Source: an uncultured Prevotellaceae bacterium | GTDB taxonomy: Bacteria > Bacteroidota > Bacteroidia > Bacteroidales > Bacteroidaceae | Assembly: GCA_937900485.1 (NCBI GenBank) | Contig: CALCEL010000061.1 | Span: 1-24,124, forward strand | Reading direction: 5' to 3' | DNA length: 24,124 bases | Shown here: one piece after another, positions 8,657 through 16,724 of the stretch | Numbering within the stretch: the first letter of the stretch is position 1 | Layout of the letters: every line of letters starts with the position of its first letter | The notes under the pieces: generated by a model | The model's input: the letters and a program-made list of their open reading frames with translations, nothing else | What the model was told of the DNA's origin: nothing | The model's database searches: none | Position numbers and translations under genes: made by a program

Positions 8657-10501
8657 TTATTCAACGGTTACGCTCTTTGCCAAGTTGCGTGGTCGGTCAA
8701 CGTCCTTGCCCTTGCATACCGCCACGTGATACGCTATGAGCTGAAGCGGTATGGTGGCTAACATAGGCTCTAGGCACTCGACTGTCTCAGGAAGTTCGAC
8801 ATATGCGTCTGCCATCTTACTCACCACCTCGTCGTCCTTACTTACGATAGCCAGCACGCGTGCGTTTCTTGCCTTGATCTCCTGTATGTTGTTCACCACC
8901 TTTTCGTAGAGAGCGTTCTTTGTGGCGATGACGACTACAGGCATCTCCTCGTCAATGAGTGCGATTGGTCCGTGTTTCATCTCTGCCGCCGGATATCCCT
9001 CAGCGTGTATGTAACTTATCTCCTTGAGCTTGAGAGCGCCCTCGAGTGCAACCGGATAGTTGTATCCTCTTCCGAGATATAAGAAGTTGTGCGCGTAAGT
9101 GAACACCTTTGATATCTCTTTTATCTTGTCGTTCACCTTCAGCAGTTCCTCCATCTTATCTGGAATAGCCATAAGCTCCTTCACGATTTTAGTGTACTCG
9201 TGATGCTTTATCGTGCCTCTCGCCTCTGCCAGTGTGAGTGCGAGCATCGTGAGAACGGTGACCTGTCCAGTGAAGGCTTTGGTGCTCGCCACACCTATCT
9301 CCGGCCCCACGTGTATATATGAGCCTGTGTCAGTGGTGCGAGGAATACTAGAGCCAATGGCGTTGCATATTCCGTAAATGAAAGCTCCTTTGGATTTGGC
9401 GAGCTCCACCGCAGCTAATGTGTCTGCTGTCTCTCCTGACTGAGATATGGCAATCACGATGTCTTGGTTGTTTATGACAGGGTTGCTGTATCTGAATTCA
9501 GAGGCGTATTCTACTTCCACTGGAATCTTGCAGAATGACTCTATGAGCTGCTTGCCGATCAGTCCGGCGTGCCAGCTTGTGCCACACGCCACGATGATAA
9601 TGCGGCGAGGGTTGATGAGAGCGTCTCTGTGGTCGATGACGGCAGATAGGAGTATTTTGTTCGTCTCCGCGTTGACACGTCCTCTCATGCAGTCCTTAAG
9701 ACACGATGGCTGCTCAAATATCTCTTTGAGCATGAAGTGTGGAAATCCGTCTTTCTCTATCTGAGCAAGGTTCAACTCCACCTCCTTTATATCACGGAAG
9801 TTCTCCTCGTTGTCAAAGTCCACAATTTTCACTTCCTGATCTCGTCTTATCACGGCAATGTCTCCGTCGTCGAGGTATATCACCTTGTTTGTGTACTCGA
9901 TAATCGGTGAAGCGTCCGATCCGATGAAGAACTCGTCGTCTCCGATTCCCACAACCAGCGGACTGCTTTTTCTTGCGGCAATAATCTGATTCGGGTCTGT
10001 CTTGTCGAGTATGGCGATGGCGTACGCACCTATGACAGAACGTAGCGCGAGGCGCACAGATGTGAGGAGATCCACGTTATGTGTCACCCTTATATGGTCG
10101 ATGAGCTGTACCAGGACCTCTGTGTCAGTGTTGCTCTTGAACTCTACTCCGTACTCGCAAAGCTGTTTTTTCAAGACAGCGTAGTTCTCGATTATACCAT
10201 TGTGTATAATGGCGAGGTTACCAGATGCGGATATGTGTGGATGGGCGTTCGTGGAATTTGGCTCTCCGTGAGTTGCCCATCTTGTGTGAGCAATACCTAC
10301 GGTGCCGCTGATGTCTTTATCTGCGGAGTATGCCTCAAGATCGGCGACTTTACCTTTAGTCTTGTATATCTTGAGCTCATTGTCATCGGTCAATAATGCG
10401 ACGCCGGCGCTGTCATAACCTCTGTATTCCAGTCTCTTGAGTCCTTTTATAAGAATAGGGTATGCTTGTTTTTTGCCTATGTAGCCAACAATTCCACACA
10501 T
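8657..10501 (-). CDS. glmS: Glutamine--fructose-6-phosphate aminotransferase (isomerising)
   Basis: Makes glucosamine-6-phosphate from fructose-6-phosphate and glutamine, the entry to peptidoglycan and LPS amino sugars. The 614-residue product has the family length. The class II amidotransferase domain begins MCGIVGYIG with Cys2 as nucleophile, followed by RGYDSAG (about 28-34) and TRWATHGEPN (about 73-82). Two SIS sugar-isomerase domains follow: VACGTSWHAG and SQSGETADT in the first, GRGYNYPVALEGALKLKE and AEMKHGPIALI in the second. The C-terminus DRPRNLAKSVTVE is the conserved end. It is the first gene of the minus-strand run, with a candidate promoter 88 bp upstream. I see no glmS ribozyme in the leader, and none is expected outside mainly Gram-positive lineages. 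Confidence 0.97.
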   Translation of the reverse strand: MCGIVGYIGKKQAYPILIKGLKRLEYRGYDSAGVALLTDDNELKIYKTKGKVADLEAYSADKDISGTVGIAHTRWATHGEPNSTNAHPHISASGNLAIIHNGIIENYAVLKKQLCEYGVEFKSNTDTEVLVQLIDHIRVTHNVDLLTSVRLALRSVIGAYAIAILDKTDPNQIIAARKSSPLVVGIGDDEFFIGSDASPIIEYTNKVIYLDDGDIAVIRRDQEVKIVDFDNEENFRDIKEVELNLAQIEKDGFPHFMLKEIFEQPSCLKDCMRGRVNAETNKILLSAVIDHRDALINPRRIIIVACGTSWHAGLIGKQLIESFCKIPVEVEYASEFRYSNPVINNQDIVIAISQSGETADTLAAVELAKSKGAFIYGICNAIGSSIPRTTDTGSYIHVGPEIGVASTKAFTGQVTVLTMLALTLAEARGTIKHHEYTKIVKELMAIPDKMEELLKVNDKIKEISKVFTYAHNFLYLGRGYNYPVALEGALKLKEISYIHAEGYPAAEMKHGPIALIDEEMPVVVIATKNALYEKVVNNIQEIKARNARVLAIVSKDDEVVSKMADAYVELPETVECLEPMLATIPLQLIAYHVAVCKGKDVDRPRNLAKSVTVE

Positions 10502-10588
10502 AATGTGCTATAATCTTTTGTTTATTGTATTTTTGTTGTTTTGTGTGGCTAATACATGCTCTTCTTCTCGAGCACGTCCACTTTCGTG

Positions 10589-10596
10589 CAAAGATA
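10589..10596 (-). promoter_or_regulatory. Candidate Bacteroidota -7 element of glmS
   Basis: On the minus strand this reads TATCTTTG, matching the Bacteroidota TAnnTTTG -7 consensus. Transcription would begin near 10582, giving a glmS leader of about 80 nt. A well-placed TTTG -33 element is not obvious. This probably drives the whole glmS-to-aguA run, since no equally good match was seen in the short gaps between those genes. Confidence 0.55.
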
Positions 10597-10928
10597 CGAA
10601 ACAATATTCAATCAGAGAAAAAATTAATGAAAAATCATGTTCTGAGTGGCGTCTGATAATAAAATTGATTGTGTTGCTCGCTATATTTGTTTTTTTTGTT
10701 ATGTCATGACAAGTCAATAATTTCTGCAATCGACATGCCCGACATGGTGTTATGTTTTTTTGTTGTTCGTGTGCCCTGTTTGGGTGTTTTTGAGCGAAAG
10801 AAACCAGTCATTTGTAAAAAAATATAAATTTAGTGAGATTTAATGGGTGTAATATTGACAATTATTTTTTTTTGCCATATATTCGCGTCGTGTTTTTCAT
10901 AGTATTAGATTTAAGGTTAACAAAGGTG

Positions 10929-10952
10929 GGGATACGGCGGTATCCCTTTTTT
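10929..10952 (+). terminator. Orphan intrinsic terminator hairpin upstream of the barrel gene
   Basis: GGGATAC at 10929-10935 pairs perfectly with GTATCCC at 10940-10946 across a 4-nt loop, followed directly by six T residues. No plus-strand gene ends before it; the upstream gene glmS runs the other way. It could therefore end a small RNA begun within 10600-10920, or act as a leader attenuator for the gene at 11076. Confidence 0.6.
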
Positions 10953-11075
10953 ATTTTGTTGACCTGCGTGGAAGTCGATACGTGTTTGTCTGCGTCTTGT
11001 TCCCTGGCTGTGAATCACTTGTCTTGTCCGGGAATGGCGATGAGATGATGTCTTTTATTAATAAACATAAAAATT

Positions 11076-11816
11076 ATGCATAGAAAAAACATATTGGGTC
11101 TTTTTCTTCTCCTGTCCTCGTTCAATTGTGCTGTGGCGCAGCGTAATGTCGGTACATTCAGTGTTACTCCTAAGGTTGGAGTCTGTTTCTCCTCTCTTAC
11201 AGGTTCACCGAGCATTGACTTGCTGTCTGTCGTGTATCATGATGGTGAGGACAGTTATTTGACCTCAAACGGATTGGAACTGAAAGTCATGACGGACTTC
11301 ACCGCTGGTGTGGAAGTCTCATATCAATTGACATCAATCCTTGACGTGTCGCTTGGTGCCTCGTACTGCCGTATGGGATGTGGTATCAGCGGACTGAGTG
11401 AGTCGGAGTGGAGTATTGACGGGTATTCCTTTGCGCTTGACAATGCGAAGTACCGTATGGATTACTTGAATGTGCCAGTGATGGCCGGTGTGTATGTCTG
11501 GAAGGGACTTGCCGTCAGGGCTGGTCTTCAGGCTGGCTTTTGCCTGACACAAAGTCGTGACTACGAGATAAACACAAACGCTCCGTCCTCGTCGTACAGT
11601 GTGACGAAGAATGGCTATTGGTACAAGGAACGTGTGTTTAATGATTTCAATTTGTCAATACCTGTCGGTTTGTCTTATGAATATAAGAATGTAGTGGCTG
11701 AGGTCAGACATGATTTCGGTTTGACCAACTATATCACAGATGAGTGGAATGTTTCGGATAAGAAAAAGGGGCGTATACATAGTACGAGTGTCACCATCGG
11801 TTACAGATTCTTTTGA
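11076..11816 (+). CDS. Outer-membrane beta-barrel protein (porin-like, OMP_b-brl family)
   Basis: A 246-residue secreted protein. Residues 1-21 form a signal peptide: basic MHRKN, a Leu/Phe-rich core, and a likely cleavage after AVA before Gln22. The mature part alternates polar and hydrophobic residues typical of beta strands, such as TDFTAGVEVSYQLTSILDVSLGASY and KGLAVRAGLQAGFCL. It ends SVTIGYRFF with the terminal Phe expected for BAM-dependent insertion. The pattern fits the small eight-strand barrels (PF13568/PF13505-like) common in Bacteroidota. No SusD partner, plug domain or catalytic motif is present, so the function (structural barrel or small channel) is unassigned. It converges with the lipoprotein gene, stop codons about 20 bp apart. 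Confidence 0.85.
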   Translation: MHRKNILGLFLLLSSFNCAVAQRNVGTFSVTPKVGVCFSSLTGSPSIDLLSVVYHDGEDSYLTSNGLELKVMTDFTAGVEVSYQLTSILDVSLGASYCRMGCGISGLSESEWSIDGYSFALDNAKYRMDYLNVPVMAGVYVWKGLAVRAGLQAGFCLTQSRDYEINTNAPSSSYSVTKNGYWYKERVFNDFNLSIPVGLSYEYKNVVAEVRHDFGLTNYITDEWNVSDKKKGRIHSTSVTIGYRFF

Positions 11817-11836
11817 TGAGGCGGACGGCGTTTGCC

Positions 11837-12790
11837 TCAAAAGGCGATGGCGTCGTGTCCTTGATCTTGGTAGTAGAGAACGTTGAGTTTGTCCTTTCTG
11901 ACGTATTCACGTAGCTGTTCTCTGCGTATCGGCTCATGTAACCCTTTGTTGTCGTGTGTGTTCTCAAAAATGTCGTAATATCTCCAGAAGATGTTACTCG
12001 CTCTTCGGTTTTCGTTTCTGTCGTCTGGCTCTGTGAGATGTATGACGGAGAGTGAGTCGTCTTCTCTTATCAGGGTCATCATACCTATTATGCCGCTTGA
12101 TGCGGTGCTCCTAAGTGTGTCTCCGTATGTTTCGTACCAGTACAGCCAGAAGTCACCCCACACGTACGTGGTGTCTCCGCGTTCTTCCTCGGCAATGATG
12201 TGTAATGCTGGATAGCATCGCTCTTCAGGTGCGGATTGACGGCTTGCCAGGCTGATGATGTGTTCCCGTATTTCGTTGCGTATAGCATGTTCTCTCCTGT
12301 TGATGTTAATATGTCTGACACAGTCTTTCTTATGGTTGTCGAAGTCAGACATCAGCCATGTCCCTTCCATTTTTTCCATCGACATCTCGTGAGTCTCCAA
12401 ATCCGTTTCCTCGTCGAAGCTCCCGTCCTCCCATACCTGCCGCACTACTAACGTGGCCACGGCATGCGTGCTGTCTTTTTTCTTGATGTCGATAATCTTG
12501 GGTGACATCATCTTGCCACCATTGCTGGTCACGAAGTAATGCGACCATTCGTGATCCATCGCCTCATGTTCTGGCAACCCGTTGAACAACGTGTCGAGGA
12601 TGGAGAAGAAATCCTTCGTCAGGTATTCTCTAGACAGCTCTAACTGTTGTTGGTCGGGGATGTGTGCGCAGAGTACGCCGGCCCGCTGCGACAAACTGTC
12701 TCTTGTTCCGACACACGATATCATCATGAGTGTTATGAGTAATACAAATATGTGTGTGATGCGTGTTTCGCTGTTACCTTTCATTGTCAT
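11837..12790 (-). CDS. Predicted lipoprotein of unknown function
   Basis: A 317-residue protein with a lipoprotein signal: a hydrophobic core FVLLITLMM ending in the lipobox MISC, with lipidated Cys26. Mature residues 27-160 (REYLTKDFFSILDTLF, then VATLVVRQVWEDG and EGTWLMSDFD) have the layout of DUF3828/NTF2-like secreted domains: a helix, then beta strands with a terminal GxWLI/MxDF. The second half (residues 165-317) is strand-rich with many charged and aromatic residues and resembles no family I know. The start could be Met1 (12790) or Met3 (12784); both keep the signal. The preceding 862 bp are non-coding, so it is probably a single-gene unit. Confidence 0.75.
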   Translation of the reverse strand: MTMKGNSETRITHIFVLLITLMMISCVGTRDSLSQRAGVLCAHIPDQQQLELSREYLTKDFFSILDTLFNGLPEHEAMDHEWSHYFVTSNGGKMMSPKIIDIKKKDSTHAVATLVVRQVWEDGSFDEETDLETHEMSMEKMEGTWLMSDFDNHKKDCVRHININRREHAIRNEIREHIISLASRQSAPEERCYPALHIIAEEERGDTTYVWGDFWLYWYETYGDTLRSTASSGIIGMMTLIREDDSLSVIHLTEPDDRNENRRASNIFWRYYDIFENTHDNKGLHEPIRREQLREYVRKDKLNVLYYQDQGHDAIAF

Positions 12791-13014
12791 GTCTCGTCTC
12801 GTCTTATGCTTTAGTTCGAGTATGTTGATATGCCGCGAATATCGTGAAAAACAATTACAATGGCAATAAGGACGTCATAAAGCTGAAGGCATCTCAATTC
12901 GCTCTTCATCTCAGCAATTTCATCACCACACATGGAAAGGCGGCGGACGAATGTGCTAACACTGGAATTAATGACTAATAATCGGCGACTCGCGTGAGTT
13001 AACACAAAATAGAA

Positions 13015-13227
13015 TCGGGTGGAATAATGGACAATTTGAATCGTGACGAAATTTCCTATGCCCGTTTTTTGTTAAAATTTGGTTAACTTGCTGATAATCT
13101 TAAAACAATGCATTTAAAAATCTTAGGTATCTTTGTTGAAATTCTAAGGTTAGGATATAGTATATACGCAAGTCTGGGAATTTAAAAATCCTAACCTGAA
13201 CTTTTCAAAGTCCTAACCTAAGATTTT
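13015..13227 (+). repeat. Structured intergenic repeat, copy A (nested inverted repeats)
   Basis: Aligns without gaps to copy B near the window end at a constant offset of 10921 bp. By hand count identity is about 73% over 13021-13080, 80% over 13081-13140 and 90% over 13141-13200. It contains nested stems: an outer perfect 12-bp pair (13117-13128 with 13216-13227) and an inner 10-bp pair (13147-13156 with 13188-13197). A further alternative pairing, 12 of 13 positions, joins 13144-13156 and 13211-13223. No coding frame is conserved. It may be a dispersed palindromic element or a structured RNA. Confidence 0.8.
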
Positions 13228-13622
13228 CAGACGCCGAATAAGACACGGAAAAAATGCGGAAGTCATTTTTCCATTGCCTCATGTCAACCAAAAATGAGGA
13301 GTTTTGAACAGCAAAAAATGGGGGCAAGGATGGGAAATCCGGTCATGTCTCTGATGTGTGAGTCTAGTGTTAGAGTGTCAAGTCGGCAAAGTGGTGGGTT
13401 GACTGCTTGAGACGGATTGTCATGTGTCTTGTGGAGTGACAGCACGGTCGGAAGGCATCCTTCTCAGACATAAAATGACACATACGAATACTCGTCGTGC
13501 GTTTCTCCATGAAGCAAAGAGGTCGTAAGATTGATGGGTCAGTACTTGTCATTTATTCTGATGACATATTCAAATCCTTCATATTTCGTTTTTGTGGTAT
13601 ACGTGGAAATGAAAAAAGATGT

Positions 13623-13630
13623 TACATTTG
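13623..13630 (+). promoter_or_regulatory. Candidate -7 element of the receiver/PPDK_N gene
   Basis: TACATTTG matches the TAnnTTTG consensus and sits 23 bp before ATG 13653. Its position inside the possible upstream extension of the reading frame argues that the true start is 13653, not 13497. A TTTG at 13591-13594 could be the -33 element, but the 28-bp gap is longer than usual. Confidence 0.5.
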
Positions 13631-13652
13631 TGGTAGATTAAGTAACACACAC

Positions 13653-16600
13653 ATGGACACAAACAATAATATATCACAGCTGCATAAAAAGTCGAAGCTG
13701 AAACTCAGGGACACAGCGTTTGTCGATCTGATGAAACGCCGTATCTTCAATGTGCTGATAATCGCTAATCCGTACGATGCTTTCATGCTTGAGGATGACG
13801 GCAGGGTGGATGAGAAGATTTTTGACGAGTATGCCAAGTTGGGACTGCGTTATCCTCCACGTTTCTTCCAGGCCTCAAATCAGGAGACGGTGTACAATCT
13901 GATGTCACACAACACGTTCGATCTGATTATCTGTATGCCGGGTGCGGAGAACAACGATGTGTTCGACATTGCCCGTGAACTGAAGGACAAGTACTCGAAT
14001 ATTCCGATAGTCATTCTTACCCCATTCTCTCATGGTATAACGAGGAGGATGGAACATGAGGACCTTGAGGCTTTCGAATATGTATTCTGCTGGCTCGGCA
14101 ACACGGAGCTGCTGCTTAGCATCATAAAGCTGATTGAGGACAAGATGAACCTGGAGCACGACTTGGAGGACGGTGTGCAGATGATTCTGCTCGTGGAGGA
14201 TGGCATTCGTTTCTACTCATCTATGTTGCCGATACTGTATCACTTCGTCCTGCAGCAGAGTCTGGCGTTTGCTACCGAGGCGTTGAACTCGCAGCTGGAG
14301 ATGCTTCGTATGCGAGGCCGTCCTAAGATTGTGCTGGCCCGTAACTACGAGGAGGCGTGGAGCCTGTACTCGAAGTACAGCGATAATGTCCTTGGTGTGA
14401 TTAGCGACTGCCGTTTCCCTATGGTCAACAGCAAGGATAAAGGAAAGCTGAACCTGATACCTAACGGCGACGACAAGGATGAGCTGGCAGGCTACAAACT
14501 GCTGACAGCCATCCGCTCCGTGGACGAGTACGTGCCGTTGGTGCTGGACTCCAGCGAGACGGACAAGCGTACGTACGCAGCTAAGTGCGGTGCCTCGTTC
14601 ATAGACAAGAATTCCAAGAAACTCAATCAGGACATCAAGGATGTGCTGACCAAACACTTCGGATTTGGCGATTTCGTGTTCCGCGACCCGGAGACGATGA
14701 ACGAGGTGATCAGGGTGAGAAATCTGAGGGACCTGCAGGACAATATCTTTAAGATACCCGCCGACTCTCTGAGGTATCACCTCATGCGTAACAATGTGAG
14801 CCGATGGCTGTCGTCACGAGCCCTCTTCCCGATCGCTGAGTTCCTGAAGAAGATCACGTGGAAGGTGGAGAATGAAGTCGACGCACACCGACAGTATATC
14901 TATGACGCCATCGTCAGTTACCGAAAGATGAAGAACCAGGGAGTGGTCGCTGTGTACAACCGCGATCGCTATGACAGCTTCAGCCAGTTTGCGAGAGTGG
15001 GCGACGGCTCGCTGGGCGGTAAGGGAAGAGGCTTGGCGTTCCTCGATAATATCATAAAAAGACGTACGGACCTTAATGAGTACGACAACGCCGTGGTGTC
15101 TATACCGAAGACCGTGGTGCTCTGTACGGATATCTTCGATGAGTTCATGGAGAGCAACTCTCTCTATGAGGTGGCGCTGGCTGACTTGCCGGACGACGAG
15201 ATTCTGCAGTACTTCCTGCACGCAAGGCTCCCTGGCTCACTCGCTGACGACCTCATGACGTTCATGGACGTGGTGCACGGACCATTGGCGATACGCTCGT
15301 CGTCATTGCTCGAGGACAGCCACTATCAGCCTTTCGCCGGTATTTACTCTACATATATGATTCCTTATGTCCAGGATAAGTACCTGCGTCTGTCAATGCT
15401 CTCAAACGCTATCAAGAGCGTGTACGCCAGCGTCTTCTATAAAGCATCGAAGGACTATATGGTTGCGACGTCTAACGTGATAGACCAGGAGAAGATGGCT
15501 GTCATTCTTCAAGAGGTCGTCGGACAGCAGTACGGCGACAGGTTCTATCCGACCATCTCCGGCGTAGGACGCTCAATCAATTACTATCCTATAGGTGACG
15601 AGACGGCGGAGGAGGGTACGGTGCAACTGGCCCTAGGACTCGGAAAATATATAGTCGACGGCGGGCTGAGCCTCAGGGTGTGCCCTTATCACCCCGACAA
15701 GGTGTTGCAGATGAGTGAGCAGGAGATGGCGCTGAGGGAGACTCAGACTAAGTTTTATGCTTTGGACATGAATAACATGGTGGATGAGATGCGTGTGGCG
15801 GATGACTTCAACCTTTTGAGGGTCACCGTGAGGGATGCGGAGAACGACGGCTCACTGAGGTGGATAGTGTCGACGTTCGACCCGTATGACCAGTGTATAT
15901 ATGACGGCTTCTACGAAGGTAAGAACCGTAAGATAATATCGTTCTCCGGAGTGCTTCAGCATGGCGTCTTCCCGCTGCCAGAGCTGTTGCGTAAGACTCT
16001 GCGGTACGGACAGGAGGAGATGGGACGGCCGGTGGAGATCGAGTTCGCGGTCAATCTGCATGATGACAAAACGGGCGAGTTCTATCTGTTGCAGATACGT
16101 CCGATGGTCGACAACAAGATGCAGCTGGATGAGGATATCACTCTGGTGCCTGACTCTGACTGCCTGATACGAAGCCATAATGCGATAGGACACGGCATCA
16201 TCAGCGACGTGAGCGATATCGTATACGTGAAGACGGACAATTACTCGGCGTCTAACAATACTGTCATCGCCGATGAGGTGGAGAAAATCAATAGAGGATT
16301 CCTCGACAGGGGGGAGAATTACGTGCTGGTGGGACCTGGTAGATGGGGCTCAAGCGACCCGTGGCTCGGCGTGCCGGTGAAATGGCCACACATCTCCGCA
16401 GCCAAGGTGATTGTCGAGGCAGGACTGACAGACTACAGGGTGGACCCGAGTCAGGGCACGCATTTCTTCCAGAACCTCACAAGCTTCGGCGTCGGCTATT
16501 TTACCGTCAACGATTACATGGGAGACGGAATATATGACAGCGAGACTCTGAATAAGATGACGGTGGTGGAGGAGACTGAGCATGTGAGACATGTGCGTTT

Positions 16601-16679
16601 TGACAGCCCTTTGACGATAAAGGTTGACGGAATTAAGCGTGAGGGACTGATTATTTGCGATAAACAAGGAATTAAGTGA
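13653..16679 (+). CDS. Receiver / PEP-pyruvate-binding (PPDK_N) fusion protein
   Basis: A 1008-residue multidomain protein of unknown substrate. Residues about 20-165 form a receiver-like domain whose phospho-acceptor region (FDLIICMPGAEN) lacks the usual Asp, so it looks degenerate. Residues 177-325 form a second receiver with VEDG near 181, Asp252 in VISDCRF, and Lys319 in FIDKNSKK, so it may be phosphorylated. From about 445 there is a PPDK_N/ATP-grasp domain: GGKGRGLAF with Lys457, AIRSSSLLED with Arg548, and EFYLLQIRPM near 805. The phosphohistidine domain (TSHxA type) and the TIM-barrel of PEP synthase/PPDK are absent. The C-terminus has a conserved-looking GPGRWGSSDPWLG near 895. The start is ATG 13653; the frame is open to 13497, but that extension overlaps a promoter element. 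I recall homologues across Bacteroidota annotated only as PEP/pyruvate-binding. Confidence 0.85.
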   Translation: MDTNNNISQLHKKSKLKLRDTAFVDLMKRRIFNVLIIANPYDAFMLEDDGRVDEKIFDEYAKLGLRYPPRFFQASNQETVYNLMSHNTFDLIICMPGAENNDVFDIARELKDKYSNIPIVILTPFSHGITRRMEHEDLEAFEYVFCWLGNTELLLSIIKLIEDKMNLEHDLEDGVQMILLVEDGIRFYSSMLPILYHFVLQQSLAFATEALNSQLEMLRMRGRPKIVLARNYEEAWSLYSKYSDNVLGVISDCRFPMVNSKDKGKLNLIPNGDDKDELAGYKLLTAIRSVDEYVPLVLDSSETDKRTYAAKCGASFIDKNSKKLNQDIKDVLTKHFGFGDFVFRDPETMNEVIRVRNLRDLQDNIFKIPADSLRYHLMRNNVSRWLSSRALFPIAEFLKKITWKVENEVDAHRQYIYDAIVSYRKMKNQGVVAVYNRDRYDSFSQFARVGDGSLGGKGRGLAFLDNIIKRRTDLNEYDNAVVSIPKTVVLCTDIFDEFMESNSLYEVALADLPDDEILQYFLHARLPGSLADDLMTFMDVVHGPLAIRSSSLLEDSHYQPFAGIYSTYMIPYVQDKYLRLSMLSNAIKSVYASVFYKASKDYMVATSNVIDQEKMAVILQEVVGQQYGDRFYPTISGVGRSINYYPIGDETAEEGTVQLALGLGKYIVDGGLSLRVCPYHPDKVLQMSEQEMALRETQTKFYALDMNNMVDEMRVADDFNLLRVTVRDAENDGSLRWIVSTFDPYDQCIYDGFYEGKNRKIISFSGVLQHGVFPLPELLRKTLRYGQEEMGRPVEIEFAVNLHDDKTGEFYLLQIRPMVDNKMQLDEDITLVPDSDCLIRSHNAIGHGIISDVSDIVYVKTDNYSASNNTVIADEVEKINRGFLDRGENYVLVGPGRWGSSDPWLGVPVKWPHISAAKVIVEAGLTDYRVDPSQGTHFFQNLTSFGVGYFTVNDYMGDGIYDSETLNKMTVVEETEHVRHVRFDSPLTIKVDGIKREGLIICDKQGIK

Positions 16680-16700
16680 CGCCAATTTGTTATTTTTCCG

Positions 16701-16708
16701 TAACTTCG
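16701..16708 (+). promoter_or_regulatory. Candidate -7 element of the GNAT-like gene
   Basis: TAACTTCG is close to TAnnTTTG and lies 16 bp before ATG 16725, within the 45-bp gap after the upstream stop. A TTTG at 16686-16689 is only 11 bp upstream, shorter than normal spacing. The gene may have its own start as well as readthrough from upstream. Confidence 0.4.
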
Positions 16709-16724
16709 CGACTCAAAAATTATT

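Larger units (their letters stand above)
10502..11075. other. Non-coding gap between divergent glmS and outer-membrane protein genes
   Basis: This 574-bp AT-rich gap contains the candidate glmS promoter (10589-10596, minus) and a terminator-like hairpin at 10929-10952 (plus). The short open frames in it have no recognisable protein character, and the longest plus-strand one runs straight through the hairpin. I see no clear promoter for the barrel gene at 11076. Confidence 0.6.
12791..13652. other. Long non-coding region carrying structured repeat copy A
   Basis: No convincing gene is present in these 862 bp. It contains the structured repeat at 13015-13227 and a promoter element at 13623-13630 just before the downstream gene. 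Positions 12844-12978 hold a stop-free stretch of 44 codons with fairly protein-like composition (VKNNYNGNKDVIKLKASQF at the start), which might be a gene relic but cannot be identified. Positions 13228-13490 show no feature I can support. Confidence 0.55.

Noticed and set aside
11811..11842. Hairpin GAGGC/GCCTC between the convergent barrel and lipoprotein genes
   Set aside because: Only a 5-bp stem with an 11-nt loop and no T-tract on either strand; too weak to call a terminator.
12844..12978. 44-codon open stretch (GTG start) upstream of the lipoprotein gene
   Set aside because: Composition is fairly protein-like, but it is too short, has no ribosome-binding or promoter signal and matches no family I know. 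Possibly a relic; not called as a gene.
13370..13552. 60-codon minus-strand open frame before the receiver/PPDK_N gene
   Set aside because: No recognisable domain, Cys/His/Met-rich, and it overlaps the discarded 5' extension; no support beyond being open.
13497..13652. N-terminal extension of the receiver/PPDK_N gene by 52 codons
   Set aside because: Family-like sequence begins after ATG 13653, the extension overlaps a TAnnTTTG promoter element, and its composition (Cys and Phe rich) does not resemble the protein.
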